The notes under the pieces were generated by a model, which had not been told where the DNA came from, did no database searches, and worked only from the letters and a program-made list of their open reading frames with translations. A DNA stretch of 64,000 nucleotides. It comes from Ziziphus jujuba. Lineage: Eukaryota > Streptophyta > Magnoliopsida > Rosales > Rhamnaceae. Location: NCBI RefSeq assembly GCF_031755915.1, contig NC_083379.1, positions 21,152,001-21,216,000 on the forward strand, given 5' to 3'. This document shows, piece after piece, positions 47,350-57,820 of this stretch (its first letter is position 1; every line of letters starts with the position of its first letter). The position numbers were made by a program, and so were the translations under genes.

Positions 47350-48266
47350 AAGTAGCCACCCAGGATTGGCAACTATATTTGGGGAGGAATAATATGCTGC
47401 AGAGTTAGAATTATTAGTAGGCTGAAAATTTTTATCAAACTTGTACCAACATTGATTTGTAGAATGTCCAAGAATAGTGCAGATTTGACAAATAAGACGT
47501 GAACCATGTCCACCTCTTCCTCCACATCTCCATCTGCCACTGCCATGGCCACGTGGTCCTCCACGCCTTTCTTGATAAAACCATCCAGGTTTATTTGCAT
47601 TGTGGCTTTCTTTTTGCTTGCCTTTGTCTACTATATGAGCTGATGGTGTAATTTCAGTCCCAATTTGTTGAAGACGAATCTCTTGGCTAAGAAGCAAGGA
47701 TTGAATTTCCTCAATTGTAAAAGGGTCCCATTGTGAGTTAATGTTTTCTATGATGGGACATGATAACCAGCTAGTGTAAGGTTGTCTGCTATCTCTTTCA
47801 TTTTTTAAAAATAAGCACTCATTGTGAGTGACCCTTTTTTAGTTGATTGGTTTTGCAGTCTAAGCTGCATCATTCTTGCTTTAGAATGAGTCCCAAAAAG
47901 TTTTTCCAAAGAATTCCATAATTGGAAAGTGGTCTCGGGTTTGACAATTTGTGTAAGCACCTCTTGTGAGATTAAGGACATCATCTAGACAAGCAAGGCT
48001 AAATCCAACCTCCACCACAGTTGGTAGTCTGGATTGATCACCAATGTTGTTGAGCAGCTGCCTTCTTCACCCTTTTGAATGGTCTTTGGTTGTTCTTGAA
48101 TTTCTCCGGTCACGAAGCCTTCTAAGTTGCTTCCAATTACTACAGGTAGCATATGGGATTTCCACAACAAGTAGTTGTCATTTTCAAGTTTCAAAGGGAA
48201 GTTGTAGTTTGGCAGTGAAACTTGGCTGAGTGGAGGAATTTTTGAGGTGATCGTTGTCAAGGCCAT
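47350..48266 (-). pseudogene. Copia gag
   Basis: It starts at ATG 48264-48266 (MALTTITSK...), 16 bases past the primer site. The N-terminal part has LPNYNFPLKLENDNYLLWKS, the conserved copia Gag start, and then a stop after DLALLV at about 47985. Later frames contain the CCHC zinc knuckle C-Q-I-C-T-I-L-G-H-S-T-N-Q-C at about 47440-47490, with a Gly/Arg-rich stretch before it (RGGRGGHGSR). The frame runs up to the L-LTR junction at 47350. Gag would form the particle and bind RNA. Confidence 0.85.
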
Positions 48267-48281
48267 GACGTGAATCTTTTG

Positions 48282-48295
48282 AGGCCCTAATACCA
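48282..48295 (-). promoter_or_regulatory. Copia primer-binding site
   Basis: On the minus strand TGGTATTAGGGCCT directly abuts the LTR end at 48296. Compared with the Met-tRNA-complementary TGGTATCAGAGCC it has two changes. Confidence 0.75.
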
Positions 48296-48522
48296 TGAAA
48301 ATATTTAATATATTTTGTATTATTGTAAAACTGCTTCTGTCAGATGTGCACAGCAAGCTTATATATACAGCAGAGTTAATGATGAATGAGGACTGATGAC
48401 TTTGATCTAACAACCCGATAACTAAGTAAATAAAATATTTACATGAGATTAGGACACAGCTAGGATTATAAGATATGTACATGAGATTAGGCTACAGCTA
48501 GGATTGTTTATCTGTACTAACA
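48296..48522 (-). mobile_element. 5' LTR of copia
   Basis: A short 227-bp LTR. On the plus strand it runs TGAAAATATTT...TGTACTAACA. It contains a 'TATATATAC' TATA-like motif at about 48359 and a partial internal repeat: 'TACATGAGATTAGG.(A/C)ACAGCTAGGATT' occurs twice (48438-48468 and 48478-48505). The target copy would be TTGCT at 48523, but its partner is lost with the 3' LTR. Confidence 0.8.
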
Positions 48523-49505
48523 TTGCTGGTTCCTTTTCCTTTCTTTTTTCCTTTGAGTGAGTACTTTGTCATGGTACTTTGGTTAATACGAAATTTCTTA
48601 TACATTAAAATGTCAACTGTGGAATTCACTTAGTCAATTCCTATCAAACTTGATCAAAAATTCAAATACAGAGCATTTTCTCAGATTGGGGTATTACAAT
48701 TACAGTGCTAGCTGAAGGCATATGGCCTACAAAGAAAGAGGACCTTAAAAAATTTCCATATATATATATATATATTTTTCTCTCTCTATATATATTAAAA
48801 AGATTCATATTATAATTGTTGTATATGACTTCATATATATATATATATATATATGTTGTTTTAACACTTTTATTTGGTAAATAATGGAATAATTTTCTTT
48901 TATAAAGAGAAACTTTCAACCTTTTAGAATTCAACCTTATTTCCAATTCGTTATTTTTAACTTAATTATTACTAATATTTATTTATTTTGAAAAATAGCA
49001 CCAATCAACTATTATAAATAAACATTTAAAGTCTCTATTCCCCATATTTGTTTCAAGCGTTAACTATAAAAGAATAAGACAAAAAGAAAAATGGTTAAAA
49101 ACCTCCATATTAATGAGTTCTTATATCTTCTCTTACTCTTTCTTTTCTTTTACTTATATTTCACATTTAAAAGTTGTTAAATCTAATTATATAGTTTACA
49201 CACTTCAATACAAAAAGTTCAAAAGAACATTATTATTTATTGTTCATTTTCATAACCTTTCTTTTTTATTATTTTTATTTTTTTGCATGAATTATGTTTG
49301 TAGTTATTTACAAGTTTTTGTTCTAGTCTATGGCATAGAATTTCTCTTCTTTTTTTTTTTTTTTTTAAATTTTTATGGAAGTTGACGGTATAAAATTAAA
49401 CTATCATTTTTAGTGCTCTTACATGGTTGTTTATGAGTTAAAAAAGATTTTATCATGAAACTTGAATACAAAGATATAATTGATAACTTTGCATCTTAAA
49501 AAAAA

Positions 49506-49537
<32 letters not shown>

Positions 49538-50140
49538 AAATAGCTAGATTAAAAAACTTAACATTAATTTTAAAAATTTATTATTATTTTTGCCTAAGGC
49601 TTCAATAAGGCCTAAGAAGGCACTAATCAATTTACGGACATATTATCACTTTTAGGAATCATTACCTATCTTTAAGGAAAATGTCACCAGCTTACGAACA
49701 TTTTACCATTTTGGAGAATATACCAATATCAACTTTTTGGGAATATACCAATACGCCTATGTCGAAATTCTTGACCAACACTCGGTAATGTAAGTTAAAG
49801 TAAATTTTTAGATTTATTTGTACTGTCTTTATCCCCCACTTTGAAGTTGGTTCCATAAGTGGCGAAGGGCCCTTTTTGCTCTTCTGGTACGCATTAAGTA
49901 GTACGTCTCTATACAATCTGTATTCCCAGAGTCTAGTATTTATTAACTACGAAGTCGGTTCTTCCAAAAATGAATTTAAATGCAATGAATTGAATATCGA
50001 CTGTAAAATTGCTTCTTCAAAAGATGCGAGAAGATGAATGGGATGATTTTCTTTAGAAAGTGGTGTCTTTATTATGAAAAGTATGATATTATGGTGCTAA
50101 TTTAAAAGACCATTAATTGGAAGGTACAACACATTCTTGT

Positions 50141-50186
<46 letters not shown>

Positions 50187-50779
50187 ATTACAGTGGAGAA
50201 TTATCATTTTTTTATATTTAATGCTATAATAGATTTTTAGTTGATGGAGTTAAACAATAGATTTACGAGAAAACAATTGAACTTCTTACTTTGACCGAGG
50301 CTTTAAATCACGTTGATGAATCCAAATCAGTTTCTATAGATGCTGTATGTGCACTAGCTGTTCTATTCTCAGGATTTCATTGAAGATGACATAAAAGATT
50401 TTGAGAGATAATTGAATCATTACAAATTTGATGTACTTCATCATTCACAGTTTCAAAATCCTTCTTCTCTTGCCCAGCCATGTCGATTGTTGGCTAAGTC
50501 ACAACATTATCTCTTGATTTTTGATAAGTTGATTCGTCTAACATTAACACTAAACATATAAAAATAGCATTAAAAGTGGTCATATAAAAATAGCATTAAA
50601 AGTGGTCAGTTATGAATTTCAAAACAGTAAACATAAATGTGACTATTATACTCTTTGACAAATAAGTTTTAACAGTCACAACTAATAGCAACGGTGTGAT
50701 TGATGAATTTTAAAATATTATATGGGTGGTTAGTTTGTAATGAATTTTCAAAAAGTGTGGATGTAAGCAGAATTATAAT
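48523..50779. other. Gene-free spacer with microsatellites
   Basis: (TA)n runs are at about 48758-48776, 48834-48855 and 50145-50174. Poly(T) is at 49351-49366, and an A11 run followed by (AAAAC)n is at 49498-49540. A short block at 49625-49745 repeats the phrases of the minisatellite at 35330 ('TATTATCACTTTTA', 'TAAGGAAAATGTCACC'). No gene is recognised. Confidence 0.6.
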
Positions 50780-51229
50780 CACTACGTGAAAATTGATATC
50801 TAGCGACACTAACTTAGCAACGCTACAAAACAAAAGCGTCTGAAAAAACGAAACCACAATGCTGAGGGTAATGCATCGTTAAAATTTCATAAATATACGA
50901 CGCATTAAAAAAATTTTGAAGTTAAACGGTCGCTAAAAACAACAATATGCGATGCTTCCTTTAAGTGTCGCTGAATATATGGTTGAACAGAGTCGCCTTT
51001 AATACTGTGCATATATTTTTTTATGAATTGTATTGTTTAAATACTAGACTCATATAAAATGATTAACCAACCACTTATCTATGTTTACATAATAACAAAA
51101 TTTAATTATATGAATACTAAAAAAATAGATGAAAATAAGCGACCTTTAAGCAATATAACTGATGTTGTTGTTCAATTATATAATTTTTCATGTGCAGTTT
51201 ATATTCTGTTAATTAAACTTGCACATCTG

Positions 51230-51950
51230 TTGCATTTTTTATTTCTTTTTTTTAAGATAAAGTAAAAAAGCGATGCAACGAATTCATTCCACGTCCCCTG
51301 TTTTTTTTTTTTTTTAATCAATATGATTTTCTTTCAACTTCAAATAACTAGTGAAGATATTTAAGTAATATAATTGAGGTAGTTTTTTGTTTTTTTATTG
51401 TTAAGATAAGGGGAACAGGCGACGCAACTGTTTCATTTCACGTAGCCTGTTCTTTTTTTTTTTTTTCCCCTAATCAATATGATTTTCTTTCAACTTCAAA
51501 TAACCAGTAAATATATTTAAGCAATATAACTGAGGTGGTTTTTTGTTTTTTTGTTAAGAGAAGGGGAACAGCCGACGCAATTGCTTCATTCCGCATCGCC
51601 TGTTCCTTTTTTTTTTTTTTTTAAATCAATATGATTTTCTTTCAACATCAAACAACCAATGAAAATATTTAAGCAATATAATTGAGGTGGTTTTTTGCTT
51701 TTTTGCTTTTTTCTTTTAAGATATAGGGAACAGGTGATGCAATTGCTTCATTCCGGGTCACCAGTTCTCTTTTTTTTTTTTTTTTTTTTTAACCAATTTG
51801 ATTTTCTTTCAACTTCAAATAACCAGTGAAAATATTTAAGCAATATAACTGAGGTGGTTTTTTGTTTTTTTTTTTTTAAGATAAAAGGAACAAGCGATGC
51901 AACTGCTTCATTCCGTGTCGCCTGTTCCCTTTTTTTTTTTTTTTTAAATC
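51230..51950 (+). repeat. Five tandem units, each with a GGAACAGGCGACGC inverted repeat
   Basis: The GCGA(C/T)GCAA motif recurs at 51270, 51419, 51572, 51734 and 51894, periods of 149-162 bp. In each unit a left arm like GGAACAGGCGACGC is followed about 15 bp later by a right arm like GCGTCGCCTGTTCC. Next come a poly(T) run, 'ATGATTTTCTTTCAACTTCA', and 'GCAATATAACTGAGGTGGTT'. Some arm pairs have changed together and others carry mismatches. The poly(T) length varies from unit to unit. Confidence 0.85.
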
Positions 51951-52002
51951 AACCTAATTTTCTTTTAACTTTAAATAACCTATAAAAAAATTAAAATCAT
52001 AT

Positions 52003-52800
52003 AGGGCCATGCCAAGAATTGAACCTAGGACCTCTTACACATTCAAGGAATCACCACACCACCAGACCAAATGATTTGGATTTAGTAATACGATAAGAAC
52101 TAGCTAATATAGTTTTAGGCGATGCATTATTTCAACAAAGAGTCGCCAAATAGATGAAAAGGCAATGCAATTTTCAACAACTGCATCGCCTTTTCTTTTC
52201 TTTTTTTTTTCAATTTTTTTATTTACACATGTACAAACCCATAAAAAAAAAAAATCAGATAGGGCCATGCTAAGAATTGAATCCAGGACCTCTTACACTC
52301 TTAAGGAATCACCACACCACTAGACCAAATGAAAGAATTAGCTAATATAGTTTTAGGCGATGTATTGTTTTAACAAAGAATGGCCAGATAGATGAAAAAT
52401 GCATCGCCCTTTCTTTTTTCTTTTTTTTCAAATTTTTTTATTTCCACATGTACAAACCTATATAAAAAATAAAGTCAGATAGGGTCATGACAAGAATTGA
52501 ACCCAGGACCTCTTACACTATCAAGGAATCACCACACCACCAAATCAAATGACTTGGATGTAATAATACAACAAGAACTACTAGCTAATATAGTTTTAGG
52601 CGACGCATTCTATTAACAAATCATATAGGGCCATGCCAAGAATTGAACCTAGAAGCTCTTACACTCTCAAGGAAATACCACACCACCAAACCAAATGATT
52701 TGGATGTAATAATACAACAAGAACTAGATAATATAGTTTTAGGCGACGCGATGTTTTAACAAAGAGTCGCCAAATAGACAAAAAAGCAACACATCTGTAA
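52003..52800 (-). repeat. Four tandem tRNA-like modules with A/B-box-like spacing
   Basis: Units start near 52003, 52261, 52481 and 52627 (plus strand AGGGCCATGCC-like). On the minus strand each reads TGGTCTGGTGGTG (A-box-like), then about 32 nt, then GGTTCAATTC (B-box-like). In the first unit the five T-arm positions around TTCAATT can all pair if wobble is allowed. Between modules are GGCGA(T/C)GCATT...GAGTCGCC inverted motifs and an AAAAGGCAATGCA/TGCATCGCCTTTT hairpin at 52157-52194. These look like tRNA-derived SINE heads or decayed tRNA copies amplified within the transposon. They are not functional tRNA genes. Confidence 0.55.
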
Positions 52801-53093
52801 ATATGCTTTTTTTTTAATTTGTAGATAAGCAATCAAAAAAACTAATTAAAGATTAAAAAAATAATAAAATATGAAATAGGCGACGCGTTTTAATGGAATT
52901 GCGTTGCCTGTTCCTTCAATTTTTTTATTTTTTATTTTTTAAGAAAAAGCAATTTAATAAATTTTCAATTTTTAAAAACAAGTAAGCTATCATTAACCAC
53001 AAACACCTAAAAGTTAAGGTCATTTAACATACTTATGTAGATAAATTGGTCAATAAATGTTTGTTGAATTAGAATTCTATATTTGGTACCCTA

Positions 53094-56000
53094 TGTAACA
53101 CCCCGTCCCGAATCGCACCAGAATCCGTGCACGTTGACCGTTGACCGTTGACCGTTGACCAAGGGGTCAAAAGTTGACGTTTTGACTCGGTGGGAATTTC
53201 GAGTTGACCAGGGTACCGTGGCGAAGTGCATGACGCCCTGAGTTCGTAGACTAGTAGCACGTCGAAAACGGAGCTACGGTTTGAAAGTTATGGGCGAAAC
53301 AAGTTGAAGTGCAAACTGTCTAGAAGGTGCCGGGAGTTGACTTTTTCTTGTGATGTAATTTTGAGTTGACTCTTGTATGGTTGTAAAGTACTCGTCGATA
53401 CGAGTTCATAGACTAGCGGCACGCTTAAATCGGACATGTGGTTAAAAAGTTACGAGCGTTTGAAATTCACCGGGTACCGTATTATTTTAATATATTTGGC
53501 TTAAGTGTACAGTAATGCCACGTGTCAGCTTCTGATTGGTCCACGTGGCATGAACAGTATCACACAGGGTTTTTATTTGTTAAAAACACTCGGGGAAGAG
53601 AGAGAAAGAGAGAGAGGAGAGAGAAAGAGAGAGAGGAGAGAGAGAGAGAGAGTAACCGGCCGCCGGTCATTTTCACGTTTTCCGGCCTAGTTACTGTACA
53701 CGCACCGGCCAGCCAGATTGCCCACCTCATTTCCGGCAAAACCTCCAAATTTCACGGCCAACGGCCGCCGGACGAGCCCGGATCGGACGTCCGAAGTTTG
53801 GCGGCGATTTTTCCCCCTCCACCGCCGGCCACCGCGAATCGGCACTGTTCCGGCCATTTTCCAGCCACACGCGCCTGACAGCCTTGATCCTCTCTTCAAG
53901 TCCGGCCTACCCACCAAAAATCACGGCCATCGGACCACCGACGTGCCGGGATAGGAGCGTTTTCCGGCTAGGGGTCGGAAATCTTGAAACGGTGATTTCT
54001 CCGCCGTCCGACCTCCGTTTTGCTCACCGCCGGTCCGTTGGATTGCTCTCCTCACGATCTACAAGTCTGCAAAATTTCACAGCCAACGGCCACCGCACGC
54101 ACGCACCGCCGGCGACGGTTGCCGGTGACCGCGGCGGCCTGCCGGAAAATACTGTTCCGGCGAGTACCCGAAATTCCGGCCAGCTCTAGTCCGTAGTGTT
54201 CGACCTCCTGAACCCAAATACGACTTCCGTTTCCGCCAATTCGTGACGGTTTGGGAGAATTGCGGAGCCGAAACCCGAAAAGCTTCCCGATAAAATTCCG
54301 ACCCCGTCGGGTACGATCATCGGAAATTAAGACCGGATCTGTGATTAGCATCACCCGAGCTTCGATTCGGTATATAATTCGTAAATTTTAGTTATCGTTT
54401 GGTGTTCGCTCCTCGGGTACCCATTTGGGGATTACCCGAATAAAATATTAATATTTGTGGTTTTGGTATTGTGGATGTTTTAGGTGCACGTGTGAGTAGC
54501 GGAGTCGATCCTGCGGAGGATCTTGATTGAGATACGTGCACAAGGTGAGTGACCCACCTTCAATTTAATTTTGGGAAATTTAATTGGTGAATATATTATG
54601 TGTGATTTAAATATTTGGAATTTAATTTTTATGTGCCAAATATTTATTTGATTTATTGTGGAAATTATTGTGAATTTATCGGATTTAAGAAAATGTGCAT
54701 TTCACCAATTTATGCCATGTGGAATTATTTTATGGTTTTGAGGATTTTGAAATTGGTGTGGTTTTAATGGTAAATTGGGCACGATTTGCATTTCAAATAT
54801 TTCAAGGAAAATATTTGGTTATGTTGGTGATTTCAATTTTTATAAAATATGCCCATGAAATATTATGAGATTTGATTATGATATTTTGAGCATTATTTAT
54901 GCTATTGGGAAAATGTGGATATTTGAATTGATGGATTTGAAAGTTGGTGGATTTGAAAATCATGGAATTTATGGCATTGATTACAAAGAAATTGTGGGAA
55001 AATTCCCGGTTCAAGTGGATGGATTATGCCCGCTATGTTTATGAAAAATGTGAAATTTGTTTTATAATTTAAATTGTGGATTTTATGATTTTTAGATGCA
55101 CCGTGCACGTACTGGTGTTCTGATTATGTGCTATGGTATATGTGATATGGATGTTGTGCACACGGATATGATTAGCGCGCAGGTGGGTGTGAGTAGCGCG
55201 CAGGTAATATTATGAGGGTGTCCTGTGGATGCCATCGGAGAGGGTGGCCACCCCCCTTTGGCCGGGACACCAGGTTAGCAGCGGCGCAGTGGGACGCCAC
55301 GCGACCGTATGCCGGTTTCTTTCTATAACCTCCTGTCTGGCGGTACCTCGGGACGCTGGGTACTGTTGGCGCCACTGGTATATAGTGGGTGCATCAACTG
55401 ATTTTTGGAACTGTGTTTTAAAAAAAAATAATAAAATGTTTTAAAGCTGTATTGGAATTAAAATTTATTTATTACTGTTCGGATACTCATTTGATGTCTT
55501 GGTTTTTGGGGAATATGAATAAGGGTTTTGTGAAAATGTTTTAAAAAGGGGAACCTTTCCAAGTGAGAGAATTGTAAGGGTTTTGAGAGAAAATATTATT
55601 TCCAAATAATTATTATTTATATACCTATTACCGTGGTATTATAGTGTAAAGTAGTAGGGTCGCTCACTGAGATGATTAGCATCTCACACTCTTAAATTCC
55701 GTTCCTCTAGGTACCAGGTTGTCGGTGTTCACTCGGAGCGGACTTGATCTTCCTCGCTGTATTTGTTCGTGCAGTACCTTGTTCTTCTTTTACTGCAGTT
55801 GTAATATTTCTTTCACTTTTGCTGTATTCTGTATTTTGTAGTACTTCATAAAGCTCTGTATACTGTATGGGACACTTATGTATTTGTATTGCACTGGATT
55901 ACTGTATTTTTATTTTGGAGTGCTGAAATTTGTGGAACCAGTTCGTAGTACTGTGGGAGGAATAAGGGGACAATTATAGAAGTGTGTTTTCAGTGCAGGA

Positions 56001-56127
56001 AATTTTGTGGTAAGTCCATCCCTTAGGGGAGGTTCTACCGGATCTTCCACAGAAGGGTCCGGTAGGGTTTCCCTGGGATCAGGGCTTGTCTAGGGTTCCG
56101 GTGGGGAACTTTGGACGGGTCCTGACA
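53094..56127 (+). mobile_element. Solo LTR of family L inside the CACTA-like element
   Basis: 3034 bp, from TGTAACACCCCGTCCCG to GGGTCCTGACA. CCCTA at 53089-53093 and 56128-56132 is a perfect 5-bp target duplication. The start has four consecutive GTTGACC repeats (53133-53160). Further along are a GA-rich microsatellite (53595-53652), a long CCGG-rich block (53655-54330), and the GAGATGATTAGCATCTC hairpin at 55669-55685. It is the longest and most GC-rich of the three complete L copies, and has no coding capacity. Confidence 0.93.
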
Positions 56128-56315
56128 CCCTATCTCAAATTAGATATTGAAATATTTTATGTCTCGTCTATACACATATATGTGAATAATTGAGAAGAGC
56201 ATTGACAAAACTATTTTCTATTTTTAGAGCAATGGAATTTATGTTCATTGGATTGCTACATGAATATATTTATAGATGAACAATTAAAAAACTATTTAAA
56301 GATTATAAAGAAAAT

Positions 56316-56930
56316 ATAAAAAATGGAACAGGCGATGCTTTTTGACCATAATGCATCGCTTGATCCCACAATTCAAGAACAGGCGACCCTTGTTGAAGAA
56401 AATGCGTCGCCTGTTCTCTCAATTAAAAAAAATAAAAATTTTAAAATTCATGCAAATTTTATAAAGAATAAAAGCGTACTTGAAAAATAGAAAAATAAAC
56501 AGCAATCTTCGATATTTTGCTTCGTATTTTTAAAAAATATTTTCAGTGTTTATTTGTAAATGAAAAATAAAAAATTAATCAAAGAAAAAAAATGAAATTG
56601 AGAGAAAAGGCGACCATTTTAATTGTAAATGCGTTGCCTATTCTCTTAATTTAAAAAAAATATATTTTAATACTTGCAACTTTTAAAAGCAAATAAATTA
56701 TACTTCAAAAGCAAATTAATAACTATTAAAAAAGGAAAAAATAAAAAATATCCGCCGACTCTTTTTGGTTTTTATGAAAAAAAATTATTCTTTTGTTTCA
56801 CATATATAAGAAATATTTTTAGTATTTATTTTTAGATGAAGAATAAAAAACTAATTACAAAAATAATGACATTGATGGAACAAGCGACACTTTAAGATGT
56901 AAATGCGTCGCCTGTTCTCTTAATTTAAAA
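56316..56930 (+). repeat. Hairpin repeats of the CACTA-like element, right of the LTR
   Basis: Four more inverted pairs with GCGAC arms, near 56317-56360, 56376-56417, 56602-56646 and 56875-56919. The second has perfect 12-bp arms, AGAACAGGCGAC at 56376-56387 and GTCGCCTGTTCT at 56406-56417, with an 18-nt loop. Arms match the units at 51230-51950, which shows that the DNA on both sides of the solo LTR is one element. Confidence 0.8.
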
Positions 56931-57089
56931 ATAAAAATAAAATCTTCAAAAGGGTGGCCTTTTTGCCATTTTCTGAAAATTTTTGGCACGTTTTAAAATT
57001 TTTATGTGCGCCTTTGAATCCTTTTTCTTTTTTAAAACTACATCAAGTACACTACCTAATAAATATTAAATTTGGAAGTAATTTAAAAG

Positions 57090-57820
57090 AGACTTAAAGA
57101 GTGGGATATTTCGGATTTCATTTTTCATTTGCCTACGTTGCCGTCCACTGGGAAGCTGGGTTTCTCTGTGTCGCCCTTGTGATTTTCGAGGTTTCTTCTT
57201 TCTTTGTCTCCATCGTTTAGGTGAGTTTCTTTTTTCTTTGTGGCTGACAGAGACATGTGGTGGGTTGGTTTTTTGTTTTTTTTTTTTTTTTTTTTCATTT
57301 TAATCGCAGGTTAGGTTCGTTGGATTTTATTAATCTTGTAGGTTCGTTGGGTTTTATTAATCTTACTTTTGTAGATATTTTGTTTGTGATTTTGCTTGAC
57401 ATTGTTTTGCTACGTTCAACAAGTATTTTATGTTGAAGATCAACTTGATTTGAGATGATCTATTGTTTTAACTTCACCACAACATTGTACTTTTATTGAA
57501 GAAGATGTTCTTGGAGATATTACGATGGCTCACAATCCATTTGTCATATAGTTGCCAAGTGTCGATGAAAATGATAATGAGGATGAATGTGAGAGTGACT
57601 ATGTTTGTAATGACTATGAGGGGATACGGATAAATAATATTTTCAAAATAAATTGGTACATATACTTATTAACTTATGTTTTAAGTAATATTTATGATAT
57701 TTATTATTATTCATTTAATTATTTTTTTGAACCGCTTCATTATGTGTTTTCCACTTTTACTGAGGAGAAATGTGCCTCACGAAATCTTAAAAAAAATGAT
57801 AATATTCTTTAAATTTTCAT
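57090..57820 (+). pseudogene. Transcript-like remnant with a 5' intron and short acidic ORF
   Basis: A less AT-rich stretch (57125-57220) is followed by a consensus donor, TTTAG|GTGAGT at 57221, and an acceptor after a long T tract, CGCAG|G at 57309, giving an 89-bp intron. A 27-bp tandem duplication (TAGGTTCGTTGG...) lies at 57312-57365. A plus-strand ATG at 57524 encodes MAHNPFVI then a stop. Past the stop the same frame continues with LPSVDENDNEDECESDYVCN and ends at 57812. I recognise no family. It may be the start of the transposon's own gene or a captured host 5' end. Confidence 0.4.

Larger units (their letters stand above)
39977..48522 (-). mobile_element. Ty1/copia retrotransposon (minus strand), 3' end lost, carrying two nested solo LTRs
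   Basis: It reads right to left: 5' LTR 48296-48522, primer site 48282-48295, gag, [solo L LTR 44500-47349], protease, integrase, linker, [solo T LTR 41711-42739], reverse transcriptase, RNase H ending near 39977. The order PR-IN-RT-RH is diagnostic of Ty1/copia. The 3' LTR is missing; RNase H runs into the L-like LTR at 39976. Taking the nested LTRs out leaves about 4.7 kb, a normal copia size. Stops and indels occur in all domains. Confidence 0.9.

Noticed and set aside
39977..48522. Endogenous plant pararetrovirus as source of the protease/RT
   Set aside because: Domain order PR-IN-RT-RH, LTR, primer site and integrase are those of Ty1/copia. No movement or coat protein is seen.
52003..52080. 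A functional tRNA gene
   Set aside because: Only A/B-box-like motifs and a T-arm can be seen. The acceptor and anticodon stems do not form convincingly, and the unit is a tandem repeat.
51230..52800. Regularly spaced repeats resembling a CRISPR array
   Set aside because: Units are 146-258 bp with poly(T) and inverted arms, in plant nuclear DNA without cas genes. They are transposon repeats.
53505..54354. Several 60-118 codon frames on both strands at 53.5-54.4 kb
   Set aside because: GC-rich, stop-poor LTR sequence that is not conserved as protein among L copies.
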